40,288 nt of DNA from a virus. The stretch covers positions 1-40,288 of the IMG/VR virus record IMGVR_UViG_3300045973_000239. One strand, given 5' to 3'. A program made the translations under genes and the position numbers. Under the pieces are notes generated by a model that saw only the letters and a program-made list of their open reading frames with translations, was not told where the DNA came from and ran no database searches. Positions 23,486 to 30,226 of the stretch are shown in pieces (within the stretch, counting starts at the first letter, position 1; each line of letters opens with the position of its first letter).

Positions 23486-23937
23486 TGGCAGCGCAACGCG
23501 GTTCTAACAAAGGGCGCTTCATTCCAAAGCACCCAGAGAAGTACCTTGGCGATCCATCGCGGATCATCTTCCGATCATCCTGGGAAATCCGACTGTTCCA
23601 GTGGCTCGACTCAACTCCAGCTGTGATGCAGTGGGCGAGTGAGGAGTTTTCGGTTCCGTATTTGTCACCAGTCGACAATCGTGTCCATCAGTACTATCCC
23701 GATGCCTTGGTGATCTACAAGGACAAGTACGGGAACGTGCAGAAGGAGATTGTTGAGGTCAAACCATACAAGGAGACCGTTTTGACACCCAAGTCAACGG
23801 ATCGCGATAAGTATGCTTTGATGATCAACGAAGCGAAGTGGAAAGCAGCAGCTGCTTTCGCAACGCAGCAAGGCATGAAGTTCCGCGTCATCACTGAGAA
23901 ATCGATGTTCGCGAACGGCCAAACCCGAAAGAAGTGA
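23485..23937 (+). CDS. 4: Head completion protein gp4
   Basis: This 150-residue protein is close in size to T4 gp4, which finishes packaged heads before tail joining. GRFIPKHPEKYLGDP (10-24), IIFRSSWEIRLFQWLD (27-42) and WASEEFSVPYLSP (50-62) are family signatures. A PD-(D/E)xK-like nuclease core is visible: P72-D73, then E91-V-K93. The ATG overlaps the upstream stop, and the next gene overlaps its own stop. Recognised with high confidence; nuclease activity is inferred. Confidence 0.9.
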   Translation: MAAQRGSNKGRFIPKHPEKYLGDPSRIIFRSSWEIRLFQWLDSTPAVMQWASEEFSVPYLSPVDNRVHQYYPDALVIYKDKYGNVQKEIVEVKPYKETVLTPKSTDRDKYALMINEAKWKAAAAFATQQGMKFRVITEKSMFANGQTRKK

Positions 23938-25100
23938 TGATTACCTTCAAAGAGTTCCTCTTCGAATCCAAGGAGATCGCCGTCGATGATGTTCGGCCGC
24001 TGTCGCCTGTGGAGGAGAAGCGCGCTGCTGATGCTGCTGTAATCTTCATGAAGGCACACGAGCTGTTGGAGCTCAACAAGCGGAGCTTCACACTGGAGCA
24101 CATCACTGAGTTCCGTGATGTCCTGCTTAAGCACGGCAAGGCCTTCAAGTTCTCTCAGGAGATCCTCGAGCGGCTCGATGATACGTTGGCCGTGCACCAG
24201 AAGATGGTAGCCTCGGCTGAGAAGCTCAAGCAGCATCGCCCTGCCATCTCCCATCACACTGCAAGCCTCAAGGACGCGTTCATGTCTGGCGACCGAGCAG
24301 CTATGCGCAAGCACAAGGCTGAGTTGGATGCCAAGCTCGCTGACATCGATCACAACATCGACGCTCCAGCAACTGGGCGTCGCACCATTGAGCGTGTCTT
24401 CTCAGAATCGCCATCGATCTTCGGTTCAAATCGGTTGCTGCGATACATCGGCGCCGATCAGTACAAGCACGTCAAGGCACTTGACTTCTCACAGACGCTG
24501 TACACCACGAACGACTTCCCGCACGGTAAGACTGACGACTTCGACTACGTGCTGCATTTCCTGCTGCAGCTGAGCTATTCGCCGAAGCCGCGTCGTGTCA
24601 CTGATGCCAGCGACTTCCGTACAGGAAGCAAGGTGCGGTACGCGAATGACGGCAAGTTCGACAAGCTCATGAAGCTCACTGATCAGTACCTGCACAACAA
24701 TGACAAGACCCTGATCCCAGAAATCAAGGCCCTGATCGACTCCATTCCCGAAATCAAGCGCGCGAACGACAAGGCAAAGCTTAAGATCAAGAAGGTCTAT
24801 CGTGGCATTGGGCTCGGTGAGAATATGTCATCATCGCATGCCGCCATTGAGCGTGAAGAGCGTCGTCAGCGGTACGTCGCAACCAGCGATTCACGGTATG
24901 CAGCCAAGAACTTTGCGCTGCAGAAGGGTCACTTGGAGAGCGAAGACAGCCGTCGCTCTGAAGTGGGTGTCATCATCACGTACTTGGTGACGCCAGCGGC
25001 CATTCTCTTCGACACCCGTGTCATCGATACGGCCTACAACGAATCTGAAATCTTGATTGACGCCACGAAGGCGTCGATTGAGGACATCGAGGAAATCTGA
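23937..25100 (+). CDS. Alt-like ADP-ribosyltransferase with a capsid-targeting N-terminus
   Basis: This 387-residue protein starts with MITFKEFLFE, which matches the T4 capsid-targeting pattern with an LFE cleavage site. Residues 20-270 are helical. The C-terminal ~110 residues carry the R-S-E signature of mono-ADP-ribosyltransferases: KVYRGIG (R289), RYVATSDSRYAAKNFA (S317) and YNESEILID (E369-x-E371). T4 Alt is packaged, injected and modifies host RNA polymerase, so an equivalent role is likely, but the target cannot be read here. I chose ATG at 23937; GTG at 23934 is in frame. The stop shares a base with the next start. Confidence 0.82.
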   Translation: MITFKEFLFESKEIAVDDVRPLSPVEEKRAADAAVIFMKAHELLELNKRSFTLEHITEFRDVLLKHGKAFKFSQEILERLDDTLAVHQKMVASAEKLKQHRPAISHHTASLKDAFMSGDRAAMRKHKAELDAKLADIDHNIDAPATGRRTIERVFSESPSIFGSNRLLRYIGADQYKHVKALDFSQTLYTTNDFPHGKTDDFDYVLHFLLQLSYSPKPRRVTDASDFRTGSKVRYANDGKFDKLMKLTDQYLHNNDKTLIPEIKALIDSIPEIKRANDKAKLKIKKVYRGIGLGENMSSSHAAIEREERRQRYVATSDSRYAAKNFALQKGHLESEDSRRSEVGVIITYLVTPAAILFDTRVIDTAYNESEILIDATKASIEDIEEI

Positions 25101-25603
25101 TGAGCAGCGAAAACAAGGCAATCAAGGTCAGCACTGATGGTTCAACCAGCAGCGGTCTCGTGACGCTCTATCCAAGCGACAGCCAATTCACGATGCGTCT
25201 TCCAGGTGTTCCAACCGAGATTCGGTACGAGCTGCCAGATGGCATGGAGTTTGGCTACGAGCTGTACTTCAAGTACTCACGGATGCTCGAGCCGCAGTTC
25301 GATCAGATTGAGAAGAAGTTCGGCAAGGAAGGCTTCGCGGTCTACAAGAAGTATCGGAGCTCTCTCGTCAAGCGCCTGTACAAGGACTCTGGCGACATCG
25401 GTGACGCTGAGTTCAAGGAAGATGTCTCTGAACTGATTGAGCACTTCACTACTCTCTTGAAGGCAAAGCTCATCGAATTCGTGGCTACGAAGCATGAAGC
25501 GACAGTGGCTGAGATGGAGAAGAACATGCTGGAAGTCAAGGCTGAACTCGAGCACATTATTGAGACTGGCGTGGAGAATGTACATGTTGAAGACGATGAA
25601 TAA
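25100..25603 (+). CDS. Hypothetical late protein (167 aa)
   Basis: Residues 20-55 are beta-like (RLPGVPTEIRYELPDGMEF) and the rest is helical, with a probable coiled coil at 125-155. No family is recognised. It lies between the ADP-ribosyltransferase and the probable small terminase, overlapping both, so they share one message. A baseplate-hub or packaging role would suit the position but is not shown. Confidence 0.7.
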   Translation: MSSENKAIKVSTDGSTSSGLVTLYPSDSQFTMRLPGVPTEIRYELPDGMEFGYELYFKYSRMLEPQFDQIEKKFGKEGFAVYKKYRSSLVKRLYKDSGDIGDAEFKEDVSELIEHFTTLLKAKLIEFVATKHEATVAEMEKNMLEVKAELEHIIETGVENVHVEDDE

Positions 25604-26033
25604 TCCACTCGACGAGCTGTTCGACGTTGAGGGCAGCGATCGGAACGAGATGGTCGAGTACGATCAGGTCTCGGAGCAGGAAGTGGCCGCGATGGCTGCT
25701 CCTGTCGACACGCCAAAAGATGCAGAGGACATTGAGGTCGATCGCAAGATCGACGCCGTGTACGACGCAGCTCTTGAAACCTTCCAGAATCAGATGGCGT
25801 ACACCGAGATCATTGAGCCTCGGTACGCAGCTCGGAACGCCGAAGTGGCGGCGAGTTATCTGAACATCGCACTCCAGGCTGCTGCAACTCGTGCCCGTGT
25901 CAAGGGCGATCGAAAGCGTGCTGGTCAGTTCATCCCAGGGATGGGCGGCAAGGTCACGAACAACACGATCGTCGCAACTCGAGAGGAAATCATGCGGATG
26001 ATCTCAGTTGACGCGGACACCAAGGAAGTCTGA
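25584..26033 (+). CDS. 16: Probable small terminase subunit, gp16-like
   Basis: This 149-residue, mostly helical acidic protein is close in size to T4 gp16 (164 residues). It follows the same plan: an acidic N-terminal region (LDELFDVEG), a central helical hairpin (about 58-110) ending in a PRYAARNAEV segment, and a C-terminal NNTIVATREEIMRMI that resembles gp16 NATVFMGSPTELMDEI. Small terminase recognises DNA and stimulates gp17. ATG at 25584 has GGAG at 25572-25575; ATG at 25596 is an alternative. Identity is based on pattern and length. Confidence 0.6.
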   Translation: MLKTMNNPLDELFDVEGSDRNEMVEYDQVSEQEVAAMAAPVDTPKDAEDIEVDRKIDAVYDAALETFQNQMAYTEIIEPRYAARNAEVAASYLNIALQAAATRARVKGDRKRAGQFIPGMGGKVTNNTIVATREEIMRMISVDADTKEV

Positions 26034-26038
26034 GCCGC

Positions 26039-26045
26039 CTAAATA
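26039..26045 (+). promoter_or_regulatory. Late promoter CTAAATA
   Basis: CTAAATA lies 21 bases before the ATG at 26067. Confidence 0.75.
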
Positions 26046-26066
26046 GCGAACAACATCGGAACCACT

Positions 26067-27947
26067 ATGAAGAAGTCACTCCTCCAACTCATCGCCGAAG
26101 CCGACGACACCGCGGTGAACGACAAGCCAAAGAAGAAGTTCACCGTCACCGTCACCGACGCGGATGGGAATGAAGTTCAGAAGACGGCAATGGCGTACAA
26201 CATCGGCGACATCAAGGCGTATTGGGCGTCTGGTGCCCGTCCTGATGAAACCTTCGTCAAGGCAGACCTGCATGACGAAGAGGTTGGTGAACCACCGGCT
26301 GACGATGCAGATGCACCAGTTGATGACACTGCAACGGATGACGCTGATGCAGCGCCAACTGACGACATGACAGCTGATGATCTGCCACCTGGTGATGAAC
26401 CAGATGCTGATGAAGCGCCAGTTGATGATGAAGCAGCTGCTGAACCAGATGCTGATGACGAAGAGCTCGACGACGAAGGCAAGCCAAAAAAGAAGGCTCC
26501 GAAGAAGGAACCGAAGGGCGATGCTGCAGCAGCCGATGCCATGGCGGCTGTCGATGAAGACAAGAAGAAGGACTTCGATCAGCAACGCGTTCTGTACGGC
26601 GCCATGAGCAAGAAGGAGTTCGACGCCAAGTGGAACAAGCCTGAGCCAATGAGCAAGCAAGCGAAGGCCATGGCCGGTCCAGGTGGGTTGTACAAGAACC
26701 TCATCACCGGTGTTCCGGGCGCTGATCGTAAGGCTCAGCCTGCAAAGAAGCTCCCGGCCGCAAAGGCAGTGCCAGCATCGACGAAGGATCCGAAGTACAA
26801 GCCAGCTGTGAAGCACTCTGGCGTTGAGAAGGTCGGACTCAGCAAGCTTGAGAGCTTTGCCGCAACAGGTCCAGCGCTCACCGAAGGTTATTCCGAAGAT
26901 GACATCGCCATTGGCGGTACTGTGATCTACAAGTCTGGCAAGGGCTACAAGTTCTCAAAGGCCAAGAGCAAGAGCTACGACAACGTGAAGCTTGTGAACG
27001 GTGATTCCATCGCGATGGGCGCAGTAGTGTCGACTGACTTCTCTGACTGGAAGCAGTTCAAGGACAAGCAGATCAAGGAGAGCATCGTCACTGAGATGGC
27101 GAAGCGCTCGACTCCAGCCGACTTCTACAAGATGGTCGTCGCGGTGCATGGTGCCAAGGGTGCCGAGAGCGTCTCATGGGCAGACATCAAGGCAGTCGCC
27201 GACAAGAATGATGTGCTAATCCCTGTGTACATTCGTGACCAGAAGGTCGCACGTGGCCGTTGGACTGCAAAGCCAAAGGACATGAATGCTCCAGCACATG
27301 AACCGTCGATCGAGAAGAAGGTCGCTCCGGGTGATGTGAACACTACCCTGTATGGTCCAAAGGACGCACCGAAGACTGTTGCTCCAGCTGCGAAGGCTGC
27401 TCATGCGGCCGTCAAGGACGAGCCGAAGGGCATGGAGTATAAGGAACACTACAAGAAGGAAGACTTCCCTGATGTCGAGTTCGCTTGGACGACCACGTAC
27501 CACAGCGGCAATGACCTGCTGGTGGCTATCGAGAAGCACCATGGCGTGAAGCCAGAGGACACGAAGCGCCTTGAGGTCGACAAGCGTGACAACTACTACA
27601 TCGTCAAGAAGGGCACCATGGACGTGCTTGGACGTGTAACCGTCACCGATGGCGGCATCCAACCAGGTCGTGGTCGCGTTGCATACGTCGAAGGCAACAT
27701 CGCCATCTCAGCCAAGGCCAAGAAGGACCGTGACGAGAACCTGTACGGATTCTGGGTGAAGCCACAGCATGGCAAGGCGCACGTTTCGGTTGGTACCCAG
27801 CACAGCCACGGCCCTTGGAGCAAGTTCTCTGCCGAGGCAAATGTTCGCGACAAGTACCAGCACTACGAGTACGACGATGAGTTTGGTCATGGCACTATCA
27901 GTGTTGTGAAGGTCAAGAAGGTCAACGGTCAGTGGGAGCGAGCATGA
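26067..27947 (+). CDS. Large acidic predicted capsid-cargo protein (626 aa)
   Basis: No catalytic family is recognised. MKKSLLQLIAE (1-11) fits a capsid-targeting sequence. Residues 75-135 are an Asp/Ala/Pro/Glu-rich repeat region, probably unstructured. A Lys/Ala-rich section follows (about 135-260). Residues 343-408 (EMAKRSTPADFYKMVV...GRWTAKP) repeat the module found in the AAA+ ATPase. The C-terminal part (about 450-626) is beta-rich with many His, Tyr and Lys. The mixture of strong acidic and basic segments could help package it with DNA. It overlaps the next gene (ATGA). Confidence 0.8.
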   Translation: MKKSLLQLIAEADDTAVNDKPKKKFTVTVTDADGNEVQKTAMAYNIGDIKAYWASGARPDETFVKADLHDEEVGEPPADDADAPVDDTATDDADAAPTDDMTADDLPPGDEPDADEAPVDDEAAAEPDADDEELDDEGKPKKKAPKKEPKGDAAAADAMAAVDEDKKKDFDQQRVLYGAMSKKEFDAKWNKPEPMSKQAKAMAGPGGLYKNLITGVPGADRKAQPAKKLPAAKAVPASTKDPKYKPAVKHSGVEKVGLSKLESFAATGPALTEGYSEDDIAIGGTVIYKSGKGYKFSKAKSKSYDNVKLVNGDSIAMGAVVSTDFSDWKQFKDKQIKESIVTEMAKRSTPADFYKMVVAVHGAKGAESVSWADIKAVADKNDVLIPVYIRDQKVARGRWTAKPKDMNAPAHEPSIEKKVAPGDVNTTLYGPKDAPKTVAPAAKAAHAAVKDEPKGMEYKEHYKKEDFPDVEFAWTTTYHSGNDLLVAIEKHHGVKPEDTKRLEVDKRDNYYIVKKGTMDVLGRVTVTDGGIQPGRGRVAYVEGNIAISAKAKKDRDENLYGFWVKPQHGKAHVSVGTQHSHGPWSKFSAEANVRDKYQHYEYDDEFGHGTISVVKVKKVNGQWERA

Positions 27948-28411
27948 AGCCATACAAGATGAGCATCCCATCGCTCAAGCCACGGGATCCTAATCAAGGG
28001 GTGCTTGCCTCCAAGAGGAATGCCGGCGGTCCAATGCGCGACAAGAAGCGTGATCAGGAGCGTGGCATCACGAAGCACAAGGGCAAGATGACGTTCAAGG
28101 AGTTCCTCGAGGACGACTTCGACGAAGAGCTGACCGAAGCCAAGAGCACGCACAAAGACGGTGACATCGTCAAGCCGCACAAGTACACAGCCAAGATCCT
28201 GAAGAAGGGTGCTGACAAGAAGTGGCCAACGCTGAAGGGTGAGATCTACGAAGGCGACGTGCTCATTGGCACGTTCTCTCGTGGTGCGGTGCAAGACCAC
28301 ATCATCCCACCGATCGAGTACAAGTTCCGTTCAAGCCAAGCCAAGGCCCGGTTTGACGACTTCGCTGACAGCCTGTCGATCGAGGAAGCCATTGAAGCTC
28401 TGCTTCCATGA
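27944..28411 (+). CDS. Hypothetical protein with an internal capsid-targeting-like segment (155 aa)
   Basis: The first 48 residues are very basic and Arg/Lys/Pro rich (KPRDPNQGV, RDKKRDQERGITKHKGK). They are followed by an internal Met49 starting MTFKEFLEDDFDEELTE, which resembles the N-termini of the cargo proteins and ends in an LTE site. The remainder is a small alpha/beta segment. Met49 (28088) is preceded by AAGGG, so a shorter second product is possible. The start overlaps the previous stop; its stop overlaps the next ATG. Function unknown. Confidence 0.7.
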   Translation: MKPYKMSIPSLKPRDPNQGVLASKRNAGGPMRDKKRDQERGITKHKGKMTFKEFLEDDFDEELTEAKSTHKDGDIVKPHKYTAKILKKGADKKWPTLKGEIYEGDVLIGTFSRGAVQDHIIPPIEYKFRSSQAKARFDDFADSLSIEEAIEALLP

Positions 28412-28608
28412 GACTCGGTGAACTGATTCCAATCCCCAAGCACTTCCTTTCGAAGAGTACAGTGCCGGCCGGTAGAGCTGCACGTGCTGAGCTTGGGACC
28501 GTTGGAATCTCGTTCGGCATTCAGCAATCCACCGGCGACACCTCAAAGCCGTCCAGTCCCATGCAAAACTATAAGCCTGTCCCGGGCAAGAAACAAGGAA
28601 TCGCATAA
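28408..28608 (+). CDS. Small hypothetical protein (66 aa)
   Basis: This short, Pro/Ser/Gly-rich, basic protein is probably unstructured. No family is recognised. It is coupled on both sides (ATGA at its start, TAATG at its end), which supports translation. It may be a minor virion component, judging only from its late operon. Confidence 0.6.
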   Translation: MRLGELIPIPKHFLSKSTVPAGRAARAELGTVGISFGIQQSTGDTSKPSSPMQNYKPVPGKKQGIA

Positions 28609-29195
28609 TGCCAAGCACTGCACTCAAGCATCTCGCCAAGAAGGCCAAGGTCTCAACCGAACGGGCTGAGCACCTTTGGCACAAGGCAAAGGGCATCGTC
28701 TCGGCTGAGTACCCAGAAGCCGCGAAGGATTACTACGCGCTGGTGATGGGTATCACGAAGAAGATGATGGGTCTCGGTGAAGCACTCACTGAAGACGAGC
28801 AGACCATGACGGCCGAGCACGGGCCACAGGGTGGCATGGAGAATCTGATTCGCAATCTGTTCATGGCACAGCGGTGCGCGCACGTGCATCACTGGAAGGT
28901 GAAGTCGCTGTCACTGCACCTGGCACTTGGTGACCTGTACGAGACGCTGATTGAGTTCGCTGATGAGCTCATGGAGATGTACATGGGTGCATACGGCGCC
29001 GATGAGGTGCACATCAGCCAGAGCGATCCGAACCACTTCAGTGAACAGGATCCGGTCGAGTTCATTCGACAGCTGCACGATGTTCTGAAGGCGCTTGAGA
29101 AGACGATTCCACAAGACGGCTTCCTCGTGAACAAGTTCCAGGAGCTGCAAGGCACGGTTGCTCGCACGAAATACAAGATGGAGAATTTGAAGTGA
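28608..29195 (+). CDS. Ferritin-like (Dps-like, DUF5856-type) protein
   Basis: This 195-residue protein has two parts. The N-terminal ~60 residues (TERAEHLWHKAKGIV, DYYALVMGITKKMMGL) form a helical phage domain of unknown role. The C-terminal part (about 80-195) is a four-helix bundle with MAQRCAHVHHWKVKSLSLHLALGDLYETL and ELMEMYMGAYG, which matches the ferritin/Dps-like family I recall as DUF5856 in large phages. The conserved His, Glu and Asp could bind iron. It might protect DNA or store metal; activity is unproven. It is part of a late operon. Confidence 0.7.
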   Translation: MPSTALKHLAKKAKVSTERAEHLWHKAKGIVSAEYPEAAKDYYALVMGITKKMMGLGEALTEDEQTMTAEHGPQGGMENLIRNLFMAQRCAHVHHWKVKSLSLHLALGDLYETLIEFADELMEMYMGAYGADEVHISQSDPNHFSEQDPVEFIRQLHDVLKALEKTIPQDGFLVNKFQELQGTVARTKYKMENLK

Positions 29196-29581
29196 GCTCA
29201 CCTTCGAACTGGACCAAGACCCCGGTGAAGTTTCACCGACTCAATGATCTGCCAAAGGGCAAGCCAAACACTGCGGCTGAGGTCATGGTCGCCATGCAGG
29301 CGTTGCACAAGATGGTGGCTGCTCAAGCCAAGGCGTATGGTGGCAAGGACTCCAAGCTCCTGAAGGTCGGTATTGCAGAGAATTCGCTGCTCCAGTCAGT
29401 GACACAACTTGATGAGATCGCAACTGCTGGTGTTGATGAGAATCTCGAAACGGCTTTCATGTGCTGCAATCGTCTGCAACGGCATCTGTCAGAGCAGCAA
29501 GATGAGCATGGCTTGGAACTACTGCTTGATGTCTTCAAGCACATCAACTCGGCGCTCGCCGCAACACACGGCCGTTCCTGA
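29192..29581 (+). CDS. Hypothetical helical protein (129 aa)
   Basis: A polar N-terminus of about 25 residues is followed by a bundle of helices (about 25-125) with no known motif. GTG start, overlapping the previous TGA (GTGA). It is the last gene before the esterase promoter. Possibly a partner of the ferritin-like protein, based only on coupling. Confidence 0.7.
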   Translation: MSSPSNWTKTPVKFHRLNDLPKGKPNTAAEVMVAMQALHKMVAAQAKAYGGKDSKLLKVGIAENSLLQSVTQLDEIATAGVDENLETAFMCCNRLQRHLSEQQDEHGLELLLDVFKHINSALAATHGRS

Positions 29582-29602
29582 TCCCGAAGGCTGGCGGGGT
29601 GT

Positions 29603-29610
29603 TATAAATA
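29603..29610 (+). promoter_or_regulatory. Exact T4 late promoter TATAAATA
   Basis: TATAAATA is the full T4 late consensus and the only full match I noticed here. It ends 4 nt before the ATG at 29615, which predicts a leaderless or near-leaderless message. No Shine-Dalgarno site is present. Confidence 0.82.
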
Positions 29611-29614
29611 CCTC

Positions 29615-30205
29615 ATGAGCACCATCTGTTACATCCATGGTCTGAATTCCTCGCACCGGTCCTTTGCGTTCCTGGTGCACCAACTGGACATGGGTAAGCC
29701 CGTGCTCATTGACTACGACTCTCGACAGCGGCTTGAAAAGTCGATTGCCGATGTTGTGAGGTACATCCCAAAGGCGGAACCAGTGACCCTCGTCGGTCAT
29801 TCACTTGGTGGGTTGATTGCGACGCTCATTGCAACACGGAACTTGGCAAACGTGCAGCGACTGATTACGGTCAGCGCTCCATTGGCCGGCTCCCGTGTCG
29901 CAGCATACGCTCGGTGGGTGACAAGCATTCCATGCTTGAGCGACATCGTGCCGAACTCACCTGTGATTCGCGAAGTGGCAAGCTCAAGGCTCACCATCCC
30001 GATGCTCTCAATCATCAGCACTGGCGGTTCACTTCCAGGTGAACCAAACGACAGCGTTGTCGCTGTCTCGAGTCAGCGAGGATTGCGGAATGCACGGCAG
30101 CTGGAGATCAAGGCAAACCACTTTGAGATCATGATGCACGAGCAGATGCACGATGCAGTACGCAGGTTTCTATACGAAGATGAAGATGAAGTGCCCTTCT
30201 GTTAA
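29615..30205 (+). CDS. Alpha/beta-hydrolase esterase or lipase
   Basis: This 196-residue hydrolase has a complete catalytic triad: nucleophile elbow GHSLGG (61-66, S63), an acid at D146 (GEPNDSVVAV) and H169 (KANHFEI). IHGLNSS (8-14) supplies the oxyanion-hole region. It would cleave an ester or thioester bond; related short hydrolases occur in other T4-like phages. There is no signal peptide, so it acts in the cytoplasm or virion. It is late expressed and sits just upstream of the terminase. Substrate unknown. Confidence 0.85.
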   Translation: MSTICYIHGLNSSHRSFAFLVHQLDMGKPVLIDYDSRQRLEKSIADVVRYIPKAEPVTLVGHSLGGLIATLIATRNLANVQRLITVSAPLAGSRVAAYARWVTSIPCLSDIVPNSPVIREVASSRLTIPMLSIISTGGSLPGEPNDSVVAVSSQRGLRNARQLEIKANHFEIMMHEQMHDAVRRFLYEDEDEVPFC

Positions 30206-30226
30206 GGGACTTCGGATGGGAGACAC

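Noticed and set aside
26289-26475. Possible CRISPR-like or tandem repeat array
   Set aside because: Repeats are short, in frame and imperfect, with no spacer pattern; they encode an acidic protein segment.
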